64,000 nucleotides of DNA from Carya illinoinensis (GCF_018687715.1 NC_056758.1:38969467-39033466); one strand, 5' to 3'; counted from the first letter of the stretch, positions 24,401-39,400 are shown. Numbers and translations: made by a program. The notes: generated from the letters alone by a model not told the origin.

Positions 24401-27400
24401 CTTCCCTTCATGAATGCATTTTGGGACTTTGTTATAATCTTATCCATAACCACACAAAGGCGGTTAGCTAACACCTTAGAGATGATCTTATAAACCCCAT
24501 TTATCAAGCTAATAGGGTGAAAATCCCTCATTTCTACAGCACCCGCCTTTTTAGGGATGAGAGCTATAAAAGTTGTGTTAAATTTTTTTTCAAATTTCCT
24601 GAAGGAATAGAATTCGTCAAAAACTTTCATAATGTCATCCTTCACAATATCCCAGCAAGCTTGGAAAAATGCCATGGAAAAACCATTGGGACCCGGAGCC
24701 TTATCCTTAGACATGCCCATAACTACATCAAGAACTTCATCTTCCTCAAAGTGCCTCTTCAACCAAACTGCTGTAGACTGATCATTGGGGTCAAAAACCA
24801 GCCCATCTAACTTGGGCCTCCATGAATGTTCTTCAAGAAAAAGATTCTCATAGAAATTCACAATATTATCTTCAATCTCCCCCTTGTCACAAATCACATT
24901 TTCACCAACATGAATCCCTCTTCACTTTCTTCTCAATGGCTAGAACTCTCTCTTGTTCAATGGCATCAAAGACGCTTAACTCATTCAATGGTTTTTAACT
25001 CATTCAATGGTTTTTGCCGCACTTGCATATATATATATATATGTATGATGTATGTATGCGTGTGTACATATATATATTATATGTTACATGCAATTTTTTT
25101 TTTTCCCCTCATTTTTTAGTTTGGATGAAATCTGTCAGATGCAATCTCTGGATGTGTTCCCGAAGAAGGCATTGGAGACTCTGAAGGATATAAGGTAGTC
25201 CTACTTCCTTTAACATTTTTGAGGATAAGACATACTTCGCAGGCTATTTTCTCATTTGTATTTGCTCAAATTTTTTTCATGCTCCCATTTGTAGAGATTT
25301 GGCTGTAATCCTTATGGGATTGTCTAAGGAGTTCAATATTGATCGATTCCTTTCTATGCTTATGGAGGTTCTGGTTGACTACAGGTGGGAATCCCATTGT
25401 CATTCCCAATAATCCCTGTTGATGTCAACTCTTTTATTCAGCATTTGTTACTGATTATCATTCATTTGCAGCTCTTCTGATGAATTGTGCCATCTGGCTT
25501 TGGCATCAATAGTAGAGACAGTCCCCATAAAGCATTTAGTTTTCCAGTTGGTCAGAAATGTGCTATTGTCATGCTTGAAATTGTCTAAAAAAGTTGGCGA
25601 TCCAGCATTATCTGAATCTGGTACCTTATTTTTGTTTTTCTTTTACATCATTTGTATATTATATATTCACACATATGGATTTTTTTGTTACATTTCATCT
25701 TCATTTACTCATAATTTCTGCAAGATTATGGGATGTACTTTGAGTGAGTGCATCCTCAGATGTGTAGCTTGCCTTTCTTTTATCTGATCCTAGAGCTACA
25801 TCATCGAGGTTTTATTATTTTGTACAACTATCTTTAGTTGGTTAGTTCTTATTTCTCACCGTGATTTTGGATTTTCATTAGGAACATGGGCAAAGAAAAT
25901 TTTGGTAGTGGTTAGCCAGCATTATCCGACTGAACTGCGAATAGCAGTTTGCAAGTTCCTTGAGGTTTTTTGACCATATTCTCTCTCTTCCTCTCTCTTT
26001 GTGCCCCCCTCTTTGTAATTCCAAGAATTTGATCTTTTGGAATTTTTTAATAGGATACTAAACCGCAGTCTAAGAAAGGTGAATCGGCATATGAGATATT
26101 AGGGAAGGTGCTGGATGCAAACTTGGATACGTCACTTGGTATATCAGATTCAAAAGTTTGGTTTGCATTGCATCATCCAAAGGTATTATATCAGATTCCT
26201 GTATGCTTGGGCTATGCCTATTTCTTTTATCAGTAAAATGCTGCTTTACCGATAAAAATGGTTTGGGATTGCGTGCTTTGGTAATGCTTTTACTTTATTT
26301 TTATCAGAATTGTTTCCTATCAATATTTGTTGTAGTGTCTTTTTATCCATCTATAATGTGGTGTAGGCTGCAGTCCGATGTGCGACATTGTCTGGTTTAA
26401 AATCCTCTGGGTTTTTTAAATCCAAGGCTGTTGATTCGCAGGTATTTTCTAGTCTCTTTGACATATATATGCATGTGATATATACATTTCTTGTGTGCAT
26501 GTGTTTTCCATTGTGCCATGCATACAAAGAGAGAAAAAAAGCCGCCCACTTGGGGGAGAGGGTTTTTTGAAATCATTTCCACATATCAAGGTATTATACC
26601 TTTGGATACTGATTCCAGATTCAAAATATTTTGCTCATAATTTTCTTTTCTCTTGTGGACCAGAGCCTTGTAACTATTCAGGATGCTGTGTTACGGCAGC
26701 TTTACGATGATGATCTAACTGTGGTTCAGGCAGCTCTATCTTTAGATGGATTGTTGGATATGATTACTTATTCTGATTTTATTAAAGAATTGCAGAATGT
26801 GCTTAAAAGATGCATTGGCATTCTGATGTCGGGTGAGTTTGACATGTAATAAATGCTCTGGCCAGACTGACCTGAAGTGTTTTGTTCTATATGTTCACTA
26901 TCTCTGCCAGTGCGCTGATATGGTTCTCTTCTGCTATAATTGGTGGCTGACATTATGCACTTGATGTTTGGCTTCTAATTTTAGGTTTTGGACTTCAGTG
27001 TCACCATAGTGAATTGGCTCCTGTTTACATCTGTCTAAATGTTTACGTATAAAAAAAACATCTGTCTAAATGTTTACGTATAAAAAAAACATGTCTCAAT
27101 GTTGATTTGAAAGGCGGTAAAGCCTACATATGATGCTAATTTCATTGGATTTCCATGGGCGGTCTATTATGTTCTGGACTTGTCAAAAAAAAAAAAAAAA
27201 TGTTCTGGACTTACACTTGCCTAGATCGGTGGCTTTGATTCGATTTCTTATTTGTATCTAGTTTTGATATTAGCTGTGGTCCCCTCCCAATTCCCCAATT
27301 GTTAGACTGTGATACAAATATGAACTAAAAAGCCACCTTATATATTGCTTATAGAAGGCTTACATCAGGATTGTGGTTTTCAATTGACGTGTCTTTGTTG

Positions 27401-30400
27401 ATTTTTAGAAAGCTGGTGAATCATGTCTTATTTTACAAGAGATTGCTAGGTATTATGATTCCCTTTTGAAGGAGGAGAAATTAATTAAGGAAGCATTGAC
27501 AAATTGACGGGATGGAGGTGCAATAATTAGTATGATTGACTGTAGGCAGAGTCAACTCATATTGTAGTTATGTCATCAATAAAATTTTGTTTGCGGATAA
27601 AAACTTTTTGTAGTTCTGTCATGCTGATAAAGATATTGAAATGCATGGTTTTTCTGGCCAAAAAATTGGCATCCCTAAGTTGGACATGTTTGGGGTCTAA
27701 ATGAATTTAAACTTTTATTCTCTTCAATAGTTTTGTGTATCAAATAATACAATTTGAACCTTTGGCCTGCACACACTGTTGAAGAAAAGTTTCTGTAAGC
27801 AACGGAGCTATACATTTAGGATCTACAGAATGGTTACTATAGAGAAAAAGGATGAACAAATTGGCTCTTTAATAATCAGATTTTGGAGATTCTTAAAGTG
27901 GAAGTCCTTTAGTCAGAGAAGTTTCTCATGGGAAGTCTTTAAGGAGTTTTCAACCACAGATTTATCTGGATCCGCTCTTCTTAAAAAGATAAATTCATTG
28001 GTGATGTGTCTAGCAGACTGGAACTCAAACAATAAAAATTAAAAACTAAAAGCTTTTCTTTGCTAGCTCATTATGAACCTACGTCTCATTTCTTGTTCTG
28101 TTCCCATTTGTAGGTTCATCAGATAAAACGAATCTAGCTGCTGATGTTGCTGTTGCCTGCCTGAATAATGCCAACTCAAACTTCCATCATCATGATGATG
28201 GCCTGAAGAAATTTTCTGCCATGCTGTTTCCTTTACTCTTAATTCTACCAAAGGTTTTGTTTTTCTGTCTTGAACTTGTGTTTGGTTGATTTTTTCGGTT
28301 TCCATGTAGCATATTATTTATGTTTCTGTCTTTGGTGTTTGATTTTTCTATCATACTACCTGCAGACACAGATACTGAATTTGAAAGCTCTGCAATTAGC
28401 CAAGGAAGTAAAATGGCCACTTTTCTCTGATCTTTCTGGTGCCTCCAGAACAACAATGGTAAATTATTTAATTGTGAGATTCTATTTACTCCATTATGAT
28501 AGTTGTCTTTATTTTCACCAAAACACCTGTGTGAAGAGTTTGTGGGTAATTTTAATGTCCCGATTATTCTTGGTTTTTCATGTACAAGGGAAAATATTGA
28601 CTCATCTGTGCATGTGTGTTGCAAGAGTTAGAAAGTGGTGAGTATAAGACAAGAGAGGGTGTTTCTATACATGTTTGCCTGTATGCTTCGTTTTCGTTTA
28701 TTTTTTGTATTAAATTTTGTCTATGGGAAGATATATAAGCCTACAATAGTGAAGGACTATGGGTGTTTTGATATTCTATTTCTAAATTTTTGTCCAGTCA
28801 ACTTCCAAAACAAGAAGACATAACAAATTTGGCTCTATATAAATAGGCTTGACCAATTTTGGAGATATGAAACTTGTGTCTGGCACAACGTTTGTGTCAA
28901 AAGTCTTTGACATAACAGTTTTCTTTCAAGAGAACAGTCCTGTATAACTTTCTGCATATTCTTTTTTACCAGCTTCATATAATGACCTTTTTAATGTTAA
29001 AATTAGGTGATGTTCCTTTAACATCTGTAAGATGATTTCCTTAACCTAGAATGTATTTAGGTGATCTTTTGTATACTTCCTGTGTACACGGGCTATGCCT
29101 ATTTCATTTGTATGAATAAAATCTACTTATTACTTATAAAAAAAAAAACATTTGTAAGGTGATTGTAAAACTGCAATGTGTCAATGTTGAGGAGACCTAT
29201 CGACCTTTTTGTTTTCTTAGAGGTTTATAAGCACAGGTTTTGACTCTTGAGTGTTTTTAATTCTGAAGACTAGTAACATTGCCAGATGGCACATTTGGAC
29301 TTTCATTTTGTTGGAAATGGACGAGAAGATTAATATTAGGGCATCGGGAAAGCTAAGTGCATGAAGCAGCAATGTAGTGTGGCAACGTGACTTTATAGGA
29401 GCAATTTTGATTTGGAATCAATCAAAGGAAATATTAATGTTTTCTGAGAGTCTACGTAAGCAATTGGTCTTTATATTGTCACTTGGGATAACGAATTGCC
29501 AATGCCATATGAATTAAAGCCTGCTACTTTTAATTTGAGTGTTTGTTTCTTTGAACCTTGATGAGATGGCCCTTTTGACTAATAAAATATATCATATTGT
29601 AATCTTATTTGGTTTAGCACCTAGTTTATATTATAATGTTCCTTTAATTCAAACTAGATATGGATAACAACATTCTGTATCTAGAACTACTCAATTTCAA
29701 AATTTCATTTCATTGGGCTTGGACTGTGTTTCATAGTAATATGGACTCATGGCTGGGGTGGATTCCTGAGACATCCCCATGGTACCATTCTACTTTGGAA
29801 TATACAATTTTTCTGATCCATATTCATCTAATATATACTTTTCCTTTTTTACCTTTTTTTCTTTTAATTTATTTTTTCTCCCATTAGGAAAGTTGTATGG
29901 TTAGTTTTCATGAAGTTGCATATGAAGTGCAGACATCACAACCTCGAAATCTTTCTTCAATTAACATGAAGACGATTACGAGTTTGGCGGAGACTTTTTT
30001 GATGAACCCTGAGGAAAACTTGGCTTGGCTTATCAGTAGCAGTTATGATTTCGAGTCGTCGAAGACACTCTTCTTTTTTATGCTGATGCAATCAGTTATG
30101 ATGCATAATAGTACGTTCTCTCTCCACTTCTACTTTTTTCTGCAAGTACTAAAATGCTACTCATTCCATGTCGCTGTGGCTTTCCACATCATAATCTCTG
30201 GTTTGCGATGTTTACTTTTCTAATCAAGTAACTGATGCATGTCTTTCTTATAGAATTTTGCAAGATTGGTTTTTCTTTGGCTATGTTCTTTTCTTTTTCA
30301 TGTATAATGCTTTTTTTGATGAATCTAGGATTCTTAGCCCTGTATTTTCTTGTTTGTTAGAAAATGGCCAATTTTCAGTACTGTTTGAAGCTTGCTATCC

Positions 30401-33400
30401 AGTTTTGAAGAGAGAGTTGGAAGCATTGGCATCTGTGGTTGATGTTTCCATGGAAGAGGTAGGAAAGAAAATTAATAGCAGTTGGATTTTGTTGTTAGAT
30501 TCTGTGTTCACCCTGATGGAGTTGAATTTTAATTTTTTCTGGTGGTTTGGTCTGTCTTCCTTATTTGATTAACAGTTCAATCCAGAAATTCTAAGTTGGG
30601 AGTGCCAAAGATTTTTAGAGCAGATGTTTGATTCTAATCTCAGTGCATTAAATACAAAGATCCTGATTTGCATATTTTGGAGGTTACTGGAGAAGTTGAT
30701 ATCAACAGTACATGGAGATGACTTGACGGTTAGTATTTTTCTTTCTTTGGCTGTTTATTTTTCTTATTTTCTAAGGCTGCTCTGGTGAGTGGTCATTGAC
30801 ATCATTGCTGGATTTATAAGTTTTCAGTGCTGGATATGAATCTTTATGATCATTGCAGGATGCTGATGACAAATGGGTTCTCAGGCTTCAAGATTTGTTC
30901 ATTTTTTTCGCTACCTCTCGGTTTAAGGATGTTTTCAAGGAACACCTTAATTACCTTGTCACTAGGTGCAAGACAGCTCCTGCACATTTTCTTTCCCCAT
31001 TTTTTACAGAAGAAGGTGCTTATATGGATTCTCCTTTTAGTACTTGCTTTCTTCTTCTTCCATTCACCTCAAATAACATTCTCTGTCACCATTGCTCTTT
31101 CTATCATTTGCTTACCATGGCTTTCTTATTCGCTGCTGGTTTTTCCCCATTCTTCAGTTCTAGTTGTTATTGCAGCTTTTCCTGGTGTTTATATCTACCT
31201 CTTTCGTTGTCCATACAGAACTTTCTGGCTTAAATAGAAAAAGTCTGCCCCCTTTCTTCATGACCTTTAACATGTGTTGAACCATGATATTTTTTTTAGA
31301 AGTAATTGAGCGAGTGAGAAAAAACACAGGGTCAAGCTTGGTACAAGGGAAGTAGAAAGGGTGAAAACTGAAAAATTAAAAAATATTGAGGGTAACTACA
31401 AAAAAAACAAACACCCAAAACTCCAGGAAAGGTAGAGTAAGAATCTTTTGAGTTGCGATCCAATCAATGGGCATAAAAATGACTTCCTGGACATATGAAT
31501 GCAGAACTTGAGAGTTGGTATAACTACTTTGTTTTTGCAATATTCTTGGGCTTATGGACCCTTTTTTTAAGTTGAATTCCTCAGTATTTCACTTTTTTCA
31601 GTTTCTACACTGTTGCTGCTAGTAAAGATGAAGACGTGAAAAAGCATGCATCATCCAAAATTGAACATTTTCTATATCATTGTTTTTACTTGGAGAAAAA
31701 TGAAGGCCAATGGGCATGTTGTCATTTTTTTAGTGCACGGTTTTTAGCGTGATATTTAATGATTGAATTTTTTCTATAAGTTATTTATTACTCCAATATT
31801 TTGTATTTTTTCTATCAACTATTAAAGTAGTCCTACTGATTTGACCTTCAGACAGTTTATTCTGTGACTTTTAGTTTTTGAACTTTTTCTCTATTACTCT
31901 CAACTTTGATCATTTTGGTTGTTCTGTTGACCCATTAATGGAACCCCCACCACGTGGCTCATAAGCCACATCATCACCAATAAAAATGCGTCAAGTGTCA
32001 ACAAATAAAAATAAAATATATTAAAAACCTGCAAGAAAAATTTTTGAAAAGCAAAAAAGCCAAGCCACCCATTTGATGGGGAGGGGAAGGGGAACCTCCC
32101 CCTTATGATCTGAAAGTTTATTTTAATAAATCAAAATATTTTTTGATTTTTTTTTGGGTTTTTAAGTTTTTATTTTATTTTTTTAATTTTTTTATATTTT
32201 ATAATTTTATTTGTTGACATGTGGTGCATTTTTATTGGCGATGATGTGGCTTATGAGTGGGTTCCATTTTTATTATTGGGTCTCATGGATGTGCAGCGGA
32301 TGGATCAAAATGATCCAAGTTGAGAGTACATCGATGAAAAAGTTCAAAATTAAAAGTTAGGGAGTAGTTTATCTAAAGGCCAAACTGCATAGACTATTTT
32401 AGTATTTAACCCTTTTTTCATTCAATCATTTGATTGATGAAGATAATTTGTTTTCTGGAAGTATTGCATTTTTGAGGCATTTTCTGATTCTTTGAATATT
32501 TTGTTTTGAATCAATGTGCCTTCACATTGATCCTATGCTGGCTATTCCTTTTTGTAGGTGTTCCTGTTACTGTCAAAATTGAGAGTCTCCGCTGTTTTGC
32601 ACTCCTTTGCTTTCATTCCGAAGATAGATTGCCAATTGAACTTTTTGCTGAATTTCCTTCAGTTCTTGTCCCATTGACCAGTGATGACCAGGTATCAATG
32701 TCAATTACCATTATTTAGTATCGTATTTTCATTGCTGTGGCAACTTTGAGTTTCTAGATTTTAAGAAAGGGGTTTCTTAAACATTTCTACTGTAGCAGGC
32801 AATTATTTACCTCCTGTAGTTGTTACATTGAAAGCATGCGTATTATTAGGTTCTGATTCCTTAAGGATCCGTTGTCTTTCCTTTCAGGATATAAGGGTTG
32901 CTGCAATGAACTGCATTGAAGGACTATATGCCCTATGGGCTCGTGCAGACTTTTCTAGCAAGAAAAATGGTATCATTGCTGTCGTAATGAAGTTGTTATA
33001 TGTTCTCTCTATTTTTTGCTCCAGTATGGGCATATTCTCAATCTATTCATTGGCAGGGAATAATTGTATTTGGAGTCATTTTCTTGGTGAACTTTTGGGC
33101 TTGATGGTTCAACAAAAAAGGCTTATACTATCAGACAAACAATTCTTGCCATCATTGTTGGAATCTTTGCTTGGCTCATCTTCCTGTAGCCTTCTAGTGC
33201 CTCAAAGTATTCAACAGAGGTAGGTACCTATGAAATGCTGTCGTTATATAAAACCTTTGTACCCCATCTTGATCATCTTAATTCATCATTCTCATTCACT
33301 CTGAAGATTATGCTGTAAATGTATTGATGCTTCTCCAGTTTATATAATATATATATATATATATATATGGTTTTTCTGTTTGTGTTGTTGCCTTTTTGGT

Positions 33401-36400
33401 TGGATTTTGGAATTATTTATTTGGGGGTTTCTTTTCACCGTTCTCCTTGTGATGTGTGCGACTAAGCATGCTTAACATCCAAAATTTAAGATTTAAATCG
33501 AAGGTCCCCCATGGTTGTTATTCATCAATACAAGTTCAGAAGTACTTCTCCCATGAAAGAATATGGTCATAGTATTCCTTTGCTGGATACTGCTTAATTT
33601 TATATACTACAACAATTTTGGTAGTTTCTAGCGTGGGGCATATATGGTTTATACTAACAATTTTCTTGATTAAGGGATGTATTGGTTTTCATAGAGATTG
33701 AATGTGTATGAGTCTGAGGATGTGGATAATTAGGCACCTCTTCTGCTAGTACTGATAACTTTGTTTTTATTTCTCTTGATGTTTATTTCCTTTTTATTTA
33801 GCCTGCCCCAATACTTGATTTTCAATTATTTTAAGATTCTTGTATGTTGCGTGATAAAAAGATGCAACTAGGATAAAACGAAGTCTTGGCAAGTTTATCA
33901 TTTTGGAGCAAAAGTGTGCACAATTTGGATTGTGATGCCTAGTTAGCAGCTGCCTTGGGGTTTAGGATGTGAGTTGGTTGCTTTAGTTCATCTGTTAGTG
34001 GGCAAATTACCATGTTGCATCTGTTGATCTTAGGTATGATCTTCATTAATATATCTCACGTCGTGTTTCTGATTCCTTCATAATGCCTTTTGTCTTTTGA
34101 GATGTGGAGCTTATAATTGAAATTCTCTCCCTCTTCCTCTTTTTACATCTTATGGATTTATTGCTTGGAAAGTAGAAAGTTTTTCATCATGCATTTGTGA
34201 TGGTTTTTTAATGAACTTTTTTATCAATAATTATTTGAGTAGTAGTTTTTTATTTTATTTTAATAAATGATCATATCATTTTTTATAGGTCCTTCAAGAA
34301 CAGTTTCTAAGTATTTAGTTTTTAACTAATGTCCATTAATAATTCATCAAAAATTTTTTTTTTATTCATCAAAAACTAATGTCCATTAATAAGCATATTC
34401 TAATCCTAGTTTTTTATTCTCCAACCTTCTTTGACAGGTTTGATCAATCTACAAAAGAAAATATTCTTGCCTTTATTTTGGGTTCTGCTCTCAAACTTTC
34501 TGATTATGGGAAGGTTTCACACTATCTTTTTTCACCATAATTTCATGTTTATTATTTTCATTTATGTAGACCTTCTCTAGACACTTTTAATAGGGTGGAG
34601 ATAAAATTAAATGGGACTTGAATGTCATATGCAGCTAATGATTCTATCTTTACTCAAAGGAATGGACAGTGCTGTTATGCACATTAAAGATGTCAAGTCC
34701 TTTTTATCTTTACTTTTGGAAAGACGCAGTCAATATTACTTTGAACCGGACAAGTCTTGCCAGAAATTGTTGAAAAATGAGATTGAGATCCTATGCCTTC
34801 TTCTGGAGGTAAGTTAAATATGGTTCTGAATGTTTGTGAGTTTATGCTTCCCTTTGTCTTTCTGTATTTAATTTGGACTTCATCATCTTGTTAAATAGAG
34901 CTGTGCTTCAAGCTCTGTTCTTGATGAATATGCTTTTGGAGATTATTTATTGAAGGCGTTGCAAGTAAGTTGGTTGCAACTTGTTTAAGATTTGTTCCTA
35001 TATTCTGGATTTTGCTGTTGCCTTGATGTAATGACATCTGGTGTTGGACTCTTCAGTTGGACAGCATGACTTCAGAAGACCCAGCTGTTATACTGCCTAT
35101 TATCACTGTTTTAAAGAAGCTCAATGGTCATCTTTACTATGGGTTGCAGAATGATGTACAGGTGACTTTTACTCATTAACTGGGACCCATGTATTGCTTG
35201 GAAATCCTATTGAGTCTCAATATTTTTCTTTAACTACTATATGTAATCATGGAACAATAATGTATATTCTCTCCTATGTTTTTTTTTTTTTTTAAATATA
35301 AAATACTTTTTATTCCTGTTATGGCTGAAATCTGTGGTTTTGCTTTTCTGTTCCAAGCAGGAGCGTCTGTTTTATCAACTGGTGTTCTTATTCCGGCATG
35401 CTAATGGGGATGTACAAAATGCAACCAGAGATGCCTTGCTGCGGTTAAATGTTTGTCTCTTGCTTTTTCAGTTTCTTTTCTTTGTTGGAGTACCTTCAGC
35501 ATTTTTTGTTATTGCACCACTTATCAAGTATTTTAAATCTGTTGGTAGAAAATTTTTGCTTTTGCTTAGGCTTCTACTTCAATTTTGGACTGTTATTTGA
35601 CACTTTGAAGAAGAATGCAATTTAATTTCTTAGTATGATCATGATGACCAACCTTTGAGGAGAAAGTGAATTAGTATTCATAAAATATAATGGAAATTAA
35701 CACATTGAAAAAAAATTATTATGAGAACTTTGTGCCTGAATGGGATGAGTCAGGCTTCATCTCTGATGAGCAAAACGGATAAGGAAATCTTGGTGCTTTT
35801 GAAGTCCTTACTGTCAGTTTACAGGCAAAAAGGTTCTGAAAAGTCCAAAGCTCGATCAAATTAGCTGTGAATCACTTTTATTGGAGAGTCGATTGTGATT
35901 TCTCTTTGAGAAGATCCTCATGCATACTTCCTGTGGACCTGGGTTTTGCCTATCTCTATGAATATAACTTCTTGATTATCTATCAAAAAAATCTCTTTTT
36001 GAGAAGCTATAAAAGCTTTTGTTAATAATAAAGTGTAGGTGTAACCCAGATATACAAGACTATACAAGAGAGGACACCTAGTTTAGAGGTGGCAGTAGAT
36101 ACTAGGTAATCATGAAAGCTTAGTAGGGTTTGGTTGGAGAGACCATTTGAAAAGGAAGAAGTACACCAAGTAATCAGGAAAATGAACAAAGATAAAGCCC
36201 CATGCCCAGATGGATTCACTATGGCTTTTTTTTGGACTTGTTGGGAGGTGGTGAAAGAGGATGTAATGCTGATTTTTCAAGAATTTTTCACTCATGGAAA
36301 ATTTGAAAAAAGCCTAAATGCTACTTTTATTGCTCATGCTACTTTTATTGCTCTAGTCCCTAAAAAGGTTGGGGCAATGGAGGTACCTGATTGCAAACCG

Positions 36401-39400
36401 ATTAGTCTTGTGGGTAGTATGTATAAGGTACTTTCAAAAGTGCTGGCCAATAGGATGAGCACGGTCATGGAGAAGATCATCTCTAAAACTCAAAATGCCT
36501 TTGTGAAGGGGAGACAAATTTTAGACTCGGTTCTTATAGCCAATGAATGCTTGGATAGTAGAATCAGGTTGGGAGTCCCAGGTATTTTATGCAAACTTGA
36601 TATGGACAAGGCATATGACCCTGTGAACTAGGAATTCTTGGTATACATGTTGAGTAGATGCGGGTTTGGGAAAGATGGAGGAAGTGGATAAAACATTGTG
36701 TGTCAACAGTGCGCTTCTCGGTCTTGGTAAATGGTGAGCCGGTGGGATTCTTTAATCGCTCGCGGAGATTGCGACAAGGAGATCCCTTATCACCCCTCCT
36801 ATTTGTTCTGGTAATGGAGGCCTAAGTAGAATGGTGTCGGCAGTAGTAGGGGGAGGATTTTTTTCAAGTTTTCCCATGGGTGATATCCATGGCTCCACCA
36901 TTATTTCTCACCTTTTGTTTGCAGATGACACTTTGTTATTTTGTGAGGCAGATGCAGGACATATCCAATCTCTGAAGGCTATTTTACTTTGTTTTGAAGC
37001 AGTTTCCGGGTAGAAGATTAATCTTAGTAAGATGGAGATGGTTGCGGTTGGTGAGTAAGCAATATTGGAGGATTGGCTAATATTTTGGGTTGCATGGTCT
37101 CTCCATTGCCTTTGAAGTATCTTGGTCTTCTGTTGGGGGGTTTTTTCAAAGCAAAGTCAATTTGGGAGGGGGTGTTGGAAAAATTCGAGCGTAGGTTGGT
37201 TGGGTGGAAAATGATGTATTTATCAAAAGGGGGGCGGATCACACTCATCAAAAGTACATTATCCAAACTTCCCACATACTATTTATCCTTATTTCCCCTC
37301 CCTGCTAGCATTGCAATGAGGATAGAGAAATTACAACGAGATTTTTTATGGGGTGGTATAGGGGTTCGGAATGTGAGGGCTTTTAATAAGACTTTGTTGG
37401 GGAAATGGTTGTGGCATTATAATTATGAGAGGGAAGCCTTATGGAAAGGGTTGAGTGACATGAAGTATGGGAGTGAACGAGGGGGTTGGTGTTCTAAAGA
37501 GGGTAGGGGGACATATGGAAGTATATTAGGAAGGGGTGGGGCTTTTTTTTAAGTAATACCTGGTTGTGTTTGGGGGATGGTAGTAGGATCAGTTTTTGGA
37601 CGGATATGTGGGTGGGAGACACGGCTTTAAAAGATGCTTATCCTACAATTTTTAGTATTGCATGGTAAAAAGAAGCTTTGGTGGCTAATTTGAGGGTAAT
37701 CAATCAAGGCTCATAGGAGTGGAATCTTAGCCTTATTAGGGATGCACATGATTGGGAAGTGAATGTGCTGGTGGAATTTTTTAACTTGCTGTATAATATT
37801 CCTATTGTTGCCACAACCGAAGATGTGATTGTATGGAGTCCTTCTAGAAATGGGAAATTCTTGGTACTCTCTTTTTATGATGTCATTACCATACAACAAA
37901 GGCTCAATTTTCCTTGGAAGAATATTTGGAGAAGTAAAGCACCCACTAGGGTTGCATTCTTTGTATGGACAGAAGCTTTGGGGAAGATTTTGACCATTGA
38001 TAATCTTAGAAGACTTGGCCTAATACTTATGGATTGGTGTTGTTTGTGCAAGAATAATGGTGAAACAGTGGACCATTTACTCCTAAATTGTGAGTTTGCT
38101 AGGGAAATATGGAATTACTTATTCAGCAGAATGGGTATGGCATGGGTGATGCTGGGTAGGGTGGTTGATATGCTAGCAAACTGGAGAGGGATCACGGGGA
38201 CACCATAGATCGCAGCGGTGTGGAAGATGGCTCCAATATGTATTTTTTGGTGTATTTGGAGTGAAATAAATGAGAGACTATTCGAGGATCATGAACATTC
38301 CTCGGATGAGTTTCAGTGTTTTTTCTGGAAGTCTTTGTTCTTGTGGGCCATTGCCATAGATTTTAATGACCTCAACTTCCATGATTTCTTTGTAACTTCT
38401 TCTAGCTCTTAATTAGGTGTATGCACATGTATACTTCCAGTGTACCCGGGCTATGCCCCTTTATTTCAATAAAATTACTTATTACTTATCAAAAAAATAT
38501 GAAAGCTTAGTCCATTGTAATCTATAGCTAATGCTCAAAAGGATTTTTTTTTTTTTTTGAAAAAAGACGTGTAAGTTCATCCTTTTCCTTTCTCGATCTT
38601 TGAAGTTCCGACCATTCCTCTTCGTCAAAATGCACCAGAAAAGACATATAGTGGCCATCTTCCACACTATTATAAAGAGACCTACCTCCCTTCTGGGCAT
38701 TACCCATGCTAACCCCATTCTGCTAATTAAGTCATTCCATAGGGCTTTGGCTTCCTCACAGTCATTTCATGGGGCTTTGGCCTTCACCACTTGAACCAAC
38801 CCTCAGATACTCAAAATTAATTGAGCTATATGAGGGTTTGCTTCTTATGCTTATGTGAAAAGAAGCCTGTACATGTGGAATCTTTGCTGATAAAAGGATT
38901 GTCATACTGTTACTCTTCCTTTAGACATTTTCTTTGTTTGTTTTCTTTAAAAAAAAAAAACAACTATATCGAGATTGCTGAACCACCCTGTTTCTTTGTC
39001 CATGGTGCATATTTCCACACAAAAATCTTAAGGAAATTTATTCAATGTTAAAATTCTTTAGTTAGGGACCATTTTGTTTTGATTTTTTTGGGCTTGAAAG
39101 ATCACATATATTAGGAGCAAAAGCACGTTTGAAAAGGAAATAGGATTGTTTGTGTTTCAGAATGGTTTCATATCTTTCCATTGATTAAAAAAAAAGGAAT
39201 GGTTTCATATCCTGCCAATCTAAACTTAAGTGCTGTAAACTTTTCTATAATTGCAACATAATCGTCTTGCATGCATAGAGTGTGAGTGTTCTAGATGTTG
39301 CTTTGTTTCTATTTTTTGATTATTACTTGTTGTGATTATTATATTGTATTGAATATATCAAAAAGGAAAAATCTAATTAAATATGCTGGCGAGTTTTTTG

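Larger units (their letters stand above)
36003..38800 (-). mobile_element. older antisense LINE fragment, split by another LINE
   Basis: 36003-36124 resembles the antisense 3' end of the family (GTAACCCAGATATACAAG, AGAGGACACC). After the inserted LINE, 38512-38800 continues with antisense zf-RVT/C-terminal coding remnants ([36 protein letters not shown] on the minus strand, 38718-38482). The two halves join naturally if the sense LINE and one copy of its target duplication are removed. Confidence 0.75.

Noticed and set aside
22436..24897. Reverse transcriptase frames considered as a virus-derived insertion
   Set aside because: The RT and zf-RVT motif order, poly(A) tails and variable-length target duplications of sister copies identify L1-type LINEs.
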